Below are positions 24,928 to 34,739 of a DNA stretch of 64,000 nucleotides, piece after piece. The stretch is from Phytoactinopolyspora mesophila. GTDB taxonomy: Bacteria > Actinomycetota > Actinomycetes > Jiangellales > Jiangellaceae. Within the stretch, counting starts at the first letter, position 1. Every line of letters begins with the position of its first letter. Location: assembly GCF_010122465.1 (NCBI RefSeq), contig NZ_WLZY01000002.1, positions 740,371-804,370 on the forward strand, in the 5' to 3' direction. Below the pieces are notes generated by a model. It made no database searches. It was not told where the DNA came from and saw only the letters and a program-made list of their open reading frames with translations. The translations under genes and the position numbers were made by a program.

Positions 24928-26289
24928 TCAGCGACGGCTGAAGAGACCGGTCGGATCATGCTGCTTTCGCAGCGCGATGAGCCGCTCGAAATTCGCCCCT
25001 AACGACGCGCGCAGCACTTGTTCTCCCTCCTCGTAGAAGCCGGGGAAGTTCAGGTACTCCGCGCCCGTGGAGTACGCGCTCATCGCCTGGTGCGCGTTCC
25101 TCGCCCACTGGATGTTCGCGTTGTCGTCGTCGGGACTCTCCCAGTTGGCCTCGATCCCGAGCAGGAACGGCGCGGAACGATCCCCGAATGCGGTCTCCTC
25201 GGCGCCCACCCGGCTGAACGCGCCGCCGAGCTGCCAGATATCGAGGGTCGAATGTGGCGACGGGCTTGCCTCATTGATCTTGGTCAGCAAGCCGAGGGCG
25301 TCGTCGTCAAGCCCGGTGAGGTACAGCGACTTCCAGTAGTAACGCAGCTCGTGTGCTGGGTAGTCGTCGTCGAAGGCTCGCTGAGCGTCGAGGTACGGGA
25401 TGACGTCGCTGAGATCGGCGATCGGATTGCCGAAGTCGCGCAACGGCGCGAGGTCGTGACGTGCCTCAGCGGAGTCGCCCAGATGCATCGCGGCAAACGT
25501 GACCACGGGCGTGTGATGGTACTCGGCCGGGATCTCGTCGAGCGCGGGCGCGTGCCACAGGATCGCGAACGAGCTGACCTCGTCCGGTGCTGTGCTGGCC
25601 CACTCACGGTAGTTTCGCAGCGCGCTCTGGGCGTCCTGCCAAGTGTGGAAGACGAGGGCGAACGATACGTCTGGCCCGACGGGATAGGCGTGATATTCGA
25701 ACGACGTCACGGCGCCGAGGCCGCCTCCGCCTCCACGCAAGCCCCAGAGCAGTTCTGGGTTCTCGGTTTCACTGACGTGCAACCGCTCGCCGGCTGCCGT
25801 GATGACGTCCGCGGCGGCCAGATTGTCCGAACTGGTTCCGTAGGCGCGGCGCAGCCACCCGATTCCACCGGCCAGCGTCAGCCCGGCAATACCCGTCTGG
25901 CTGACCAGGCCCAACGGAACGGCCAGGCCGGCAGCTTGAGAAGCGCGGTCCACGTCGCCGATCGTCGCGCCGCCCTGCGCCCGGACTCGGCGGCGAGCAG
26001 CGTCGACCTGCACTTCCCTCATCCGGGACAGATCGACGACGATCCCGTCGTCAGGTACCGCGGTGCCCGCCACGTTGTGGCCGCCACCGCGCACGGACAG
26101 CGGCATAGCGTGCTGGCGTGCGTAGGCGATCGCGGTCGCGACGTCGTGGGCGTTGGCACAGCAGATGATGAGCGCCGGACGACGGTCGATCATGCCGTTC
26201 CAGACGGCTCGCGCGTCGTCGTACGCGGCATCACCGGGGCGGATCAGCGTGCCATGAAGTCGAGCTTCGAGATCCTGGGTTGGGGTCAC
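24928..26289 (-). CDS. FAD-binding oxidoreductase (berberine-bridge/PCMH family)
   Basis: A 453-residue flavoprotein. The FAD_binding_4 domain carries LSVRGGGHNVAG, whose His is the usual covalent flavin attachment site, and GLTLAGGIGWLRRAYG, where bicovalent members have a Cys that is absent here. The C-terminal BBE segment ends EYLNFPGFYEEGEQVLRASLG and RLIALRKQHDPTGLF. Such enzymes oxidise alcohols, sugars or secondary metabolites using O2; the substrate is open. The GTG start has a weak AGG site. A LuxR/TPR regulator lies upstream on the same strand and may control it. Confidence 0.9.
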   Translation of the reverse strand: MTPTQDLEARLHGTLIRPGDAAYDDARAVWNGMIDRRPALIICCANAHDVATAIAYARQHAMPLSVRGGGHNVAGTAVPDDGIVVDLSRMREVQVDAARRRVRAQGGATIGDVDRASQAAGLAVPLGLVSQTGIAGLTLAGGIGWLRRAYGTSSDNLAAADVITAAGERLHVSETENPELLWGLRGGGGGLGAVTSFEYHAYPVGPDVSFALVFHTWQDAQSALRNYREWASTAPDEVSSFAILWHAPALDEIPAEYHHTPVVTFAAMHLGDSAEARHDLAPLRDFGNPIADLSDVIPYLDAQRAFDDDYPAHELRYYWKSLYLTGLDDDALGLLTKINEASPSPHSTLDIWQLGGAFSRVGAEETAFGDRSAPFLLGIEANWESPDDDNANIQWARNAHQAMSAYSTGAEYLNFPGFYEEGEQVLRASLGANFERLIALRKQHDPTGLFSRR

Positions 26290-26565
26290 GTCAAACCTGC
26301 CTTCTGCCGACCCCAGCGGTCACTGACAGCCGTGGCGCAGCTCCGTCGTGATCGGGGTGTCGTAGTGAGCACCGCTGGTCGGTGCGGACGCTGTGGACGC
26401 TACGCAGTTCCGCGGCGGCCGCTCATCGAGAGGATCATGTAACTGCCAGCTTGGGTGCATGGTCAGAATTCACCATGCGCGCGCCCGTCGAGAGCTTGTC
26501 GCCCCTGTTGAAGTAGGTGTTCAGCTGGACGATGGAGGAAACCAGGCGCGCTGCGTGGCGGAGTG

Positions 26566-28215
26566 TTAGGCGAGGTGGTGTTCGTATGCGAACGACGCCG
26601 CAGCGGACCGGGACGTGACATCCAGCTTGCGGAAGATGTTGCTGACGTGCCGGGCGACGGTATGTTCGCTGATGACAAGCTCTGTGGAGATCTCCCGGTT
26701 GGACTTGCCATGGGCCACGAGCTGGAGCACTTCGACCTCCCTGGACGTCAGCCCATGCGGCTTGCCGGAACCGTGACCGAGTAGTGAAACGGCCCGCGCG
26801 ACACCGGGCGCCGCGCCCAGCCGCTCGAAGGTGGCCTTGGCCGTTTCGAACTCCAGTCGCGCGGTCTCGTCGTCGGCGGACTCGCGTGCAGCCACGCCGA
26901 GCATCAGGCGAACTTCGGCGGTCTCGTATGGGCAGGAGAGCTCCCGGAACCGGTCGCACGCACCGCGCAGAACAGGCAGCGCGTTGGCAATGTCGTGCTT
27001 GGAAAGAAAGACGGCGCCTTGTGCCATCTCGGCAAGCGCCCGGAGGTATGGAGCGCGGTTCGCGGTTGCGAGCTCCTGGAGTTCGTCCGCGGAGCCGGTC
27101 GCGGCGTCATGATTGCCTAGTGCCAGTTCGGCGTCAACGCGTGCCGAGAGCACACGAGCCCGGCGTACCGGCGTGAGCGAGCCGCTCGCGAGAGCCAGCC
27201 GGAGTGCGGCCGCGGCGTCTCGTGCCTCGCCCTTGGCCAGTCGTAGTAATGCCAGGCCCGGCTGCGGAGCACGTCCGAGTTCGTGGGCGCGCCGGAACGC
27301 GTCTTCGGCACTGGCATAGTCGCCCCTGCGGCGGCGGATCTCACCAGCGAGGTATTGCCCTTCGGCGACCAGATAGTCACCGAAGGGCGCGAGTTCTTCG
27401 GCAGCCCGGAGCACTTCCTGCTCGGCGGCCGACCATTCGCCGTGCAGTGATTGGACCTCACTTCGATGTAGCCGGCACAGGCCCGGATACCAGCTGTCCT
27501 GGCCTTTCGCCTCACACCATCGCACCGCCAGATCGGTCCATTCCGACGCCCGGCGCAGCTCTCCGAGTTCTTGACACGTGTAGAGCAGCAGGCAGCAGAT
27601 CCAGCCCATCGCGAAAGGCGTGAGCTCGTTCCCGAGGGTGACAGCCATAGCTTCGTCGAGGCACGCCAGCCCTGCGGCGACATCGCCGCGGACGGTGAGT
27701 ATGCGCCCTTGAGTAGCCAGGCCCAGGGCTTCGAGATCACCCTCGTTGAACTGACGGCCAGCGTCGCCGGCCCGACGGGCACTGGTCAGGGCGTCGTCCA
27801 AGTTGCCGTTGTAAAGCGCCCAGTCCGCGTCGGCGAGTGCCACATAGCGGCCCTCGATGAGGTCTGGAACCTCGAGCGCGTGCCGGTGGGCGCGCTGGAG
27901 CCAGCCGCTGGCTGCCGAGGTTTCGTCGAGATCGAAGTAGCTGTAGAACAGTCTCCACGCGGTGATGGTCGCGCGCCTGGAATCGTGCGCCTCTCGGTGC
28001 TTGCGGTAGCCGACCTGTCGTGCGGCGATCGACTCGCGTGGGCGGCCGAGCCAGAAGGCCGCGTCGGAGAGCGCCTCGAGATCGTCGGCCCCGAGTATCT
28101 CGGGATCGATGCCGCCGAGGCGATCGTAGATCTCGGTCCAGAAGGCGTGTTTCGCCGGCGTCGATGACCGCCCCGACCCGGTGACCTGGCTCACAATCGC
28201 CCCCAGCCCCTGCAC
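26566..28215 (-). CDS. LuxR-type transcriptional regulator with TPR-like repeats
   Basis: A 549-residue regulator. Residues ~30-470 are helical repeats of TPR/MalT kind (for example ADADWALYNGNLDDALTSAR, RRRRGDYASAEDAFRRAHEL). The last ~65 residues are a LuxR HTH (LTSREVEVLQLVAHGKSNREIS, ISEHTVARHVSNIFRKL). There is no N-terminal ATPase as in full LAL regulators, so it is a shortened form. The start is taken as the GTG at 28215; an in-frame GTG eight codons later is possible. The downstream FAD oxidase, 276 nt away, is the likeliest neighbour target. Confidence 0.85.
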   Translation of the reverse strand: MQGLGAIVSQVTGSGRSSTPAKHAFWTEIYDRLGGIDPEILGADDLEALSDAAFWLGRPRESIAARQVGYRKHREAHDSRRATITAWRLFYSYFDLDETSAASGWLQRAHRHALEVPDLIEGRYVALADADWALYNGNLDDALTSARRAGDAGRQFNEGDLEALGLATQGRILTVRGDVAAGLACLDEAMAVTLGNELTPFAMGWICCLLLYTCQELGELRRASEWTDLAVRWCEAKGQDSWYPGLCRLHRSEVQSLHGEWSAAEQEVLRAAEELAPFGDYLVAEGQYLAGEIRRRRGDYASAEDAFRRAHELGRAPQPGLALLRLAKGEARDAAAALRLALASGSLTPVRRARVLSARVDAELALGNHDAATGSADELQELATANRAPYLRALAEMAQGAVFLSKHDIANALPVLRGACDRFRELSCPYETAEVRLMLGVAARESADDETARLEFETAKATFERLGAAPGVARAVSLLGHGSGKPHGLTSREVEVLQLVAHGKSNREISTELVISEHTVARHVSNIFRKLDVTSRSAAASFAYEHHLA

Positions 28216-28273
28216 ATCAGCTCATCCGGCGCGGCGGTCCGTGCGCACGCCGTGGCCAAGATGCGCTACCGAA

Positions 28274-28921
28274 TCATACTGCACCACCAGGTTTGACTAC
28301 GTGATCTTCGAGCCAGGTGTTCAGCGGCTGCGCCGTGCGCAAGAACTGGACGACACGCTTCTTCGCCGAGGCAGTGCCCAGCCACGCCGCAACCGGCCAC
28401 TGTTTCCACGCCACCAAACCTTTGTGACGCAGCAGATCAACCCGTGGATGGTCGCGCGGGTAGCCGCGAGGCGCGGTCTTCAGCCGCCCGTGGCCGGTGA
28501 TCTCGATGCCGTGTCCGGTGAGGTCGGCGACGACGCTGGCCAGTTCCGCACCACGGCGGTCGTCGTCGACGGCATGTCGGTAGCGGGCAAGTTGCTCGGC
28601 ATCCATCACATACATTCCGCTACCGGCAGCGAGCCCGTCGGCCGACAGCTGGACGTAGCCCCCGCGCTCGAGCGTAGCGCCGATGGCGGTCTTGTACGGG
28701 GACTTGTCGGCGCTGAACCGGACGTCGCGATGGGGACGGAAGATCTTGCCGGTGCCGAATTCGGCTTCGAGCTCGGCCAGGAGCTGCACCATGGGCTCGC
28801 GCACGTCACGGTCGAAGACCGCTTTGTTGGCCGTCCAGTATGCGCGCGAGTTGTCCGCCTCGAGGCCCTCGTAGAATTCCAGCGCCTCGGCGGGCCAGCC
28901 ATTGAATGCCACGGTCACCAT
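28274..28921 (-). CDS. DUF2461 family protein (TIGR02453-like)
   Basis: A 215-residue protein with the family's conserved pattern: FYEGLEADNSRAYWTANK near the start, IFRPHRDVRFSADKSPYKT, GGYVQLSADGLAAGSGMY, and the late WKQWPVAAWLGT. No biochemical function is established for the family. It is probably cytosolic and single-domain at the usual length. It diverges from the threonine aldolase gene, with short direct repeats directly upstream of its start. Confidence 0.88.
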   Translation of the reverse strand: MVTVAFNGWPAEALEFYEGLEADNSRAYWTANKAVFDRDVREPMVQLLAELEAEFGTGKIFRPHRDVRFSADKSPYKTAIGATLERGGYVQLSADGLAAGSGMYVMDAEQLARYRHAVDDDRRGAELASVVADLTGHGIEITGHGRLKTAPRGYPRDHPRVDLLRHKGLVAWKQWPVAAWLGTASAKKRVVQFLRTAQPLNTWLEDHVVKPGGAV

Positions 28922-28930
28922 CCCCGGAAG

Positions 28931-28984
28931 GCACTTTTCGTGCCGTATGACGCCCTGATCTGTCGAACTGCACTTTACGTGCCG
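28931..28984. repeat. Short repeats GCACTTTTCGTGCCG / GCACTTTACGTGCCG
   Basis: Two near-identical 15-nt units (28931-28945 and 28970-28984) and a weaker third (GGCGCTTTAGGTG at 28989) precede the DUF2461 start. Each unit is itself a small inverted repeat (GGCAC/GTGCC). They could be operator sites for that gene. Confidence 0.6.
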
Positions 28985-29031
28985 GCCGGCGCTTTAGGTG
29001 AACTGGCTCTGCCTGAGAGCTGGCCCTACAA

Positions 29032-29130
29032 CCTCCGGTGATCGTGAGTGGATTGTGGCTGTTCAACCTAGGTGCAAAGGGGGCGAATCGGACTGATTTA
29101 CAGCCACAATCCACTCACGATCACCGGAGG
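29032..29130. repeat. Palindrome family E, copy 2
   Basis: Perfect 31-nt arms contain CCGGTGATCGTGAGTGG. The loop has GGGGGCGAATCGGAC, shared with copy 3 in the opposite orientation. It lies in the divergent DUF2461/threonine aldolase gap. With the short repeats on either side it fills the 316-nt gap 28922-29237. Confidence 0.95.
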
Positions 29131-29166
29131 GGGAGCGTGGCGAGCCGGCCGGCGAGTGGGGCCAGG

Positions 29167-29229
29167 TGCCTATTGCCGGGAGCCAGGCGCCTATTGCCGG
29201 GACCCAGGCACCCATGGCCGGGACTAAAG
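29167..29229 (+). repeat. Tandem repeat, three 21-nt units
   Basis: Three imperfect 21-nt units, each with a core like CCTATTGCCGGGA, run into the -10 region of the threonine aldolase gene. The unit length would keep a reading frame (repeating P-I-A-G-S/T-Q-A), but they lie upstream of the chosen start. Confidence 0.75.
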
Positions 29230-29237
29230 TGGCGACT

Positions 29238-30275
<1,038 letters not shown>

Positions 30276-30287
30276 TTCCACACGCCG

Positions 30288-30386
30288 CTCCCGGTGATCG
30301 TCAGTGCGTTGTGGTTGCTATGCGGTCCGATTCGCCCCGGTTTAGCGCCACCGTGACGACCACAGCGCACTGACGATCACCGGGAG
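30288..30386. repeat. Palindrome family E, copy 3
   Basis: Arms of about 28 nt (CTCCCGGTGATCGTCAGTGC and onward) carry one mismatch. The loop holds GTCCGATTCGCCCC, the reverse complement of the copy 2 loop motif. It follows the threonine aldolase stop. Confidence 0.93.
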
Positions 30387-30501
30387 TGGGTGCGGGGAAG
30401 TCCGTTATTTGAGATGTCCTGTATCAGCTATTGACCCCCCAAGGGGGACTCGCGCAAAGTAATACCCACTGAGTCTGTAGGAATAGTGGGAAGAGGTCGA
30501 C

Positions 30502-31398
30502 TTGCAGATCCTCGTCATGCTGGGCCTGGTGGGCTTCGGCGCCCAGATGGTCGACGGAAGCCTCGGGATGGGATTCGGCGCAACCTCGACGACACTATTG
30601 CTGGCCATGGGCACATCCCCGGCGTTGGCATCGGCCACGGTGCACCTGACCCAAATCGGCACGACGCTGGCCTCTGGGCTTTCGCACTGGCGATTCGGCA
30701 ATCTTGACTGGCGGGTGGTGCGCCGGATCGGTATACCCGGTGGGATCGGCGCGTTTGTCGGCGCCACGTTCCTATCCAGCCTGTCGACCGCCGCCGCCAC
30801 CCCGTTGATGGCCGGTGTGCTGTTCGTTCTCGGTCTCTACATCCTGATCCGTTTCACCGCGGCCGGCGTCCCGGTGGCCAACCTCGGCAAGCCGCTCAGG
30901 AACAGATTCCTGGCTCCGCTGGGCCTTGTGGCGGGTTTCGTCAACGCGACCGCAGGCGGAGGATGGGGCCCGATCAGCACGTCGACGTTGCTCGCCAGCG
31001 GCCGGATCGAGCCTCGCAAGGTGGTCGGCTCGGTGGGTACCAGCGAGTTCATGGTGGCCACGAGCGCCAGTGCCGGCTTCCTTCTTGGCCTCGGGTTTTC
31101 TGGCGTCGAGTTCAGCTGGGTCGCCTTGATGCTGGTTGGCGGAGTGACCGCGGCGCCCATCGCGGCGTGGCTGGTCCGCCACATCCCGCCGCGGATCCTG
31201 GGCTCGGCTGTGGGTGGGCTCATTGTCCTGCTGAACTCGCGCACGCTCTTGTCCGAGCATGCGTTCGACGCCTCGAGCGACGTCCGCAGCTCGGTGTACG
31301 TAGTGGTGATGGTCGTGTGGGCAGCCGCTGTGGTTCATGTAGTCCGGGTGCATCGCCGGCAACTCGGGCAAGAGTTGGTGGGTACGGGGTCCCGCTGA
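30502..31398 (+). CDS. TSUP family sulfite/organosulfur exporter (TauE/SafE)
   Basis: A 298-residue membrane protein with about eight hydrophobic segments in two similar halves. Each half carries the family pattern: GAQMVDGSLGMGFGATSTT near the start and AGFVNATAGGGWGPISTSTLL in the middle. The family moves sulfite, sulfonates or similar anions across the membrane. The TTG start has a GAAGAGG site 5 nt upstream. A small CCCCC-AA-GGGGG hairpin lies near 30436. No sulfur-metabolism gene is adjacent. Confidence 0.9.
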   Translation: MQILVMLGLVGFGAQMVDGSLGMGFGATSTTLLLAMGTSPALASATVHLTQIGTTLASGLSHWRFGNLDWRVVRRIGIPGGIGAFVGATFLSSLSTAAATPLMAGVLFVLGLYILIRFTAAGVPVANLGKPLRNRFLAPLGLVAGFVNATAGGGWGPISTSTLLASGRIEPRKVVGSVGTSEFMVATSASAGFLLGLGFSGVEFSWVALMLVGGVTAAPIAAWLVRHIPPRILGSAVGGLIVLLNSRTLLSEHAFDASSDVRSSVYVVVMVVWAAAVVHVVRVHRRQLGQELVGTGSR

Positions 31399-31453
31399 GG
31401 CGGCGCCGTTTCGGTTCCGTCCAGCCTCTCGAGTCCTATCGGACGACGAGTGC

Positions 31454-32512
31454 TCAGAACGGGGCTGGGGTCGCCACTTCGGCGTTGCGTCGGTCCATGA
31501 CCGGCGCGAGCCTTCGGATTGCCGAGGCCAGTTCGCGGATGTCCGCGCCACCGAGCGCCTGCGGGCCGTCGCACAGCGCCGATTCGGGGTCGGGGTGAAC
31601 ATCGATGAGGATGCCATCGGCGCCCGCTGCCAGCGCCGCGCGTGACAACGGAAGCACTAGATCACGACGGCCGCTGGCATGCGCGGGGTCGACGATGATC
31701 GGCAGGTGCGACAGGCTTTGCACCATCGGGACAGCCGAGATGTCCAGGGTGGCCGGTGTTGCGGGCTCGAACGTGCGGATGCCGCGCTCACACAGGACGA
31801 TGTCGAGGTTGCCGCGCTGTGCGATGTACTCGGCGGCCATCAGCCATTCTTCGATAGTTGCCTGTATGCCGCGTTTGAGCAGCACGGGCTTCGGGAGCCG
31901 GCCGACGGCGTCCAGGAGAGCATAGTTCTGCATGTTGCGGGCCCCGACCTGGAGCATGTCGGCATAACCGGCAACCAGTTCGACGTCGCCGACCTCGGTG
32001 ACCTCGGTGACAACAGGCAGGCCGGTGGCGTGGCCGGCCTCTGCCAGGATCTGCAATCCGGCTTCGCCCAGACCTTCGAACGCCAGCGTAGAGGAGTGGC
32101 GCCGGAACGCACCGCCACGTAACAGTGTGGCACCGGCGGCCCGAGCCATCTCGGCGGCCTCGAACGTCTGCTCGAGCGATTCCACCGCGCATGGACCCGC
32201 TAGCAGCGTGAAGACACCAGGGCCGATCGGCACCCCGGGCCGGGTGTCGGTTCGGCCGACGAACACGGTGCTGCGCCCAGGAGGTCGGGCCAGCCCGACC
32301 AGCTTGTACGGCGTCGAGACCCGGATCACGTCGGCCACCCCTGCCATTCGGCGCAGATTGAGAGCGCGGAATCGGTCGACGTCGCCGACGAGGCCGATGA
32401 TGGTGCGATGCACGCCGCGGCTGACGAAGGCTTCCCCGCCCGTCTGGCGTACTCGCGAGATGACCGCTTCGATGTGCGCATCGGTTGCATCGGGTGTCAT
32501 CACGACAACCAT
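31454..32512 (-). CDS. aroF: Class I DAHP synthase (type I-beta, with N-terminal regulatory domain)
   Basis: A 352-residue enzyme. The first ~75 residues form a ferredoxin-like regulatory domain (MVVVMTPDATDAHIEAVISR). The barrel domain has LLAGPCAVES, LRGGAFRRHSSTLAFEGLG, LQVGARNMQNYALLD, VLLKRGIQATIEEW and IVDPAHASGRRDLVLPL. It catalyses the same reaction as the class II enzyme at 22142. One substitution-like feature is FRRHSS where many relatives have FKPRTS. The ATG at 32512 has an AAGGAG site 8 nt upstream. The regulatory domain suggests feedback control by an aromatic product. Confidence 0.9.
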   Translation of the reverse strand: MVVVMTPDATDAHIEAVISRVRQTGGEAFVSRGVHRTIIGLVGDVDRFRALNLRRMAGVADVIRVSTPYKLVGLARPPGRSTVFVGRTDTRPGVPIGPGVFTLLAGPCAVESLEQTFEAAEMARAAGATLLRGGAFRRHSSTLAFEGLGEAGLQILAEAGHATGLPVVTEVTEVGDVELVAGYADMLQVGARNMQNYALLDAVGRLPKPVLLKRGIQATIEEWLMAAEYIAQRGNLDIVLCERGIRTFEPATPATLDISAVPMVQSLSHLPIIVDPAHASGRRDLVLPLSRAALAAGADGILIDVHPDPESALCDGPQALGGADIRELASAIRRLAPVMDRRNAEVATPAPF

Positions 32513-32783
32513 CTCCGGGACTCCTTCCGCCGACAACGACGGTAAAGCAGGTGATCCGTAAACCAGACCTCAAGTCCGGCCAGTAAGACGATTGGTCACA
32601 GCTCGGTCACTATTGGTGTCAAGGGGGTGGAATGGGGTTCGGCTAGTGCGAGACACGGGCCGCTGACGTCGGTCGATCGGGTGTTCGTGAATTCTTCGTA
32701 GGTAACCGGCGCATTGATACCGCCATGTGACCGAAAACCAGGATCTGTGGCGGTGGTGGTGCCGAAATGGCAAGCTGGGCGTC

Positions 32784-33842
32784 ATGAAGGTCGCCTCGAT
32801 GACGACGCTCGTCGCGGTGGTGGGCGCCATGGCCATGGCCGCGTGCAGCTCGCCTGACGACACCGGGCCGGAGCCTGACAGCGCAACCATCGAGCCGGGG
32901 CCTCCCGTCGACACCGAGCCGGCCGAGGATCCGGAGGCGCCTTGGGTTCGGCTCGACGCCGCGCCGTCCAGCCGAACGGAGGTTGCGGCAGCGACCCTGG
33001 GAACCCAGATCTACGTCGTCGGGGGGTTCGGCCCGGACGGTTCCACGGTGTCCACCGTGGAGATCCTCGACACTGAAACCGGTGAGTGGTCCGAAGGCCC
33101 GGAGTTGCCGGTCGGGCTCAACCACGCCATGGCGGTGTCAGCCGCCGGCACTATTTTCGTCATCGGAGGATACGGCGGGTTTGTGACCGACATCAGCATG
33201 GAGGTATACCGGCTTGAGGACGACACGTGGCAGGCGATGGCCCCGATGCCGGAAGGTCGCGCGGCAGCCGCGGTCGCCGCGGTAGACGACACCGTCTATG
33301 TCGCAGGCGGGATGGGGGCCGATGAAGGACACAGCCACTCTCTCGTCGAAGACGACATGCTGGTGTACGACGCCGCGGCAGACACCTGGTCGACCACCAC
33401 CGGCCTGCCGACGCCGCGTGAGCATGTGGCCGGCGCGGCGGTCGACGGGCTCGTCTACGTGATGGGCGGGCGAGAGGGCGCGGAGAACCTCGACACCGCG
33501 GAGGTGTACGACCCCGCGGCGGACACGTGGTCTTCGTTGGCTGCGATGCCCACCGCCCGTTCCGGCCTGGGCGTGGCCGCAGCCTGTGAACAGCACGTCA
33601 TCGTCGTGGGTGGAGAGAGAATCATCGAGGGCGAGGCCGGCGTCTACGACGAAGTAGAAGCGTACGACGTCGAATCAGGCACCTGGCAAACGTTGCCGCC
33701 GTTGCCGACGGCCCGCCACGGACTCGGCGTGGAGGCGGTGGGCGCCGGGTTGTACGTGTTGTCCGGAGGACCGAGTCCGGGCATTGTGGTCAGTGCCGCC
33801 GCGGAGGTGCTTGACCTCTCTGATCTGGACGGTTGTTCCTGA
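32784..33842 (+). CDS. Kelch-repeat lipoprotein
   Basis: A 352-residue exported lipoprotein. The signal MKVASMTTLVAVVGAMAMAAC ends at the lipobox Cys. A Pro/Glu-rich linker follows, then five to six Kelch blades with GG doublets (YVVGGFG, FVIGGYGG, YVAGGMG, YVMGGREG, IVVGGERI, YVLSGGPS) and Trp-ending strands (ETGEWSEGPELP, AADTWSSLAAMP). It predicts a beta-propeller on the outer face of the membrane, probably a binding protein. The ATG at 32784 starts the signal peptide; a longer GTG form from 32727 lacks one. It diverges from the class I DAHP synthase gene. Confidence 0.85.
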   Translation: MKVASMTTLVAVVGAMAMAACSSPDDTGPEPDSATIEPGPPVDTEPAEDPEAPWVRLDAAPSSRTEVAAATLGTQIYVVGGFGPDGSTVSTVEILDTETGEWSEGPELPVGLNHAMAVSAAGTIFVIGGYGGFVTDISMEVYRLEDDTWQAMAPMPEGRAAAAVAAVDDTVYVAGGMGADEGHSHSLVEDDMLVYDAAADTWSTTTGLPTPREHVAGAAVDGLVYVMGGREGAENLDTAEVYDPAADTWSSLAAMPTARSGLGVAAACEQHVIVVGGERIIEGEAGVYDEVEAYDVESGTWQTLPPLPTARHGLGVEAVGAGLYVLSGGPSPGIVVSAAAEVLDLSDLDGCS

Positions 33843-33868
33843 CGCTTGCACGGAACGCCCCGGGAGCC

Positions 33869-34738
33869 TCACGGCGACGATCGCCGGAGGCTGCGCAGCA
33901 AAGCCATGTCCTCGCGGTAGGCCTCTGGACCGTCGGGGGTCTCCAGGACGACGGGAAGGCCCGCGACCGCGGGATGCCTGAGCAGTTCCCGGAAGGCCTC
34001 GGCACCGATGTGGCCGGCCCCGATGCGTTCGTGCCGGTCGCGGAACGCTCCACAGACGTCCTTCGAATCGTTCGCGTGCACAGCAGCGAGCCGGCCTGGG
34101 CCGGCCACTTCCACGAGTGCGTCGAGGGTAGCCGTCATCCCGCCCGGAGTGGCCAGATCATGCCCGGCGGCGAAGAAATGACAGGTGTCGAAGCAGATCT
34201 TCGCCCGGGGATGATAATCGAGCACGTCGAGGTACCGGCCTAGATCGTCGACGGTGGCGCACAACGACCGGCCCTGACCGGCAGTCGGCTCCAGCATCAG
34301 TGCGGGCGCGTCGTCATCCAGGGCATCGAGTACCGGAAGCAAGGCATCACGAACCTGTTTCATCGCGACGTCGTCACTGCCCTCGGCCACACACGAGCCG
34401 GTGTGGACGACGACACCGGTCGCGCCGATCTCGTTCCCCCGCAGCAGCGCATGCTCGACGCTCACGCGCGAGCGCTCGTACGTTTCGGGCGTAGGGCTGC
34501 CCAGATTGATCAGGTACGGCGCGTGCACCAGCACCGGCATCGAAAGCTGGGCGGCGGCCTCGCGGAACGCGGCGTCGGTTTCGGGCACACCAGGTGTCCT
34601 GGCCCATCCTCGCGGATTCCCCAGGAAGACTTGAACGCTCTCCGCGCCCAGCTCGTGGGCCCGTATGGGCACGGTGGCGAGCTTTCCCGCGGCGGGGAGG
34701 TGGGTACCGACGAGAGGCGGGCTTGCGTTGGGCGGCAT
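33869..34738 (-). CDS. nfo: Deoxyribonuclease IV (AP endonuclease family 2)
   Basis: A 289-residue TIM-barrel endonuclease IV. Zinc-ligand motifs are VVHTGSC, LMLEPTAGQG, ICFDTCHFFAAGHD, AVHANDSKDVCGAFRDRHERIGAGHIG and VLETP. It cuts DNA at abasic sites in base-excision repair. The ATG lies 1 nt after the stop of the PASTA kinase, so the two are probably on one transcript. The frame extends into the kinase gene but homology starts at MPPNASPPLVGTHLP. It converges on the Kelch lipoprotein with a 26-nt gap. Confidence 0.92.
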   Translation of the reverse strand: MPPNASPPLVGTHLPAAGKLATVPIRAHELGAESVQVFLGNPRGWARTPGVPETDAAFREAAAQLSMPVLVHAPYLINLGSPTPETYERSRVSVEHALLRGNEIGATGVVVHTGSCVAEGSDDVAMKQVRDALLPVLDALDDDAPALMLEPTAGQGRSLCATVDDLGRYLDVLDYHPRAKICFDTCHFFAAGHDLATPGGMTATLDALVEVAGPGRLAAVHANDSKDVCGAFRDRHERIGAGHIGAEAFRELLRHPAVAGLPVVLETPDGPEAYREDMALLRSLRRSSP

Positions 34739-34739
34739 G

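Noticed and set aside
32727-32783. Trp-rich leader peptide (DLWRWWC) before the Kelch lipoprotein
   Set aside because: It is in frame with the Kelch gene without an intervening stop, has no attenuator hairpins, and the gene has no link to tryptophan.
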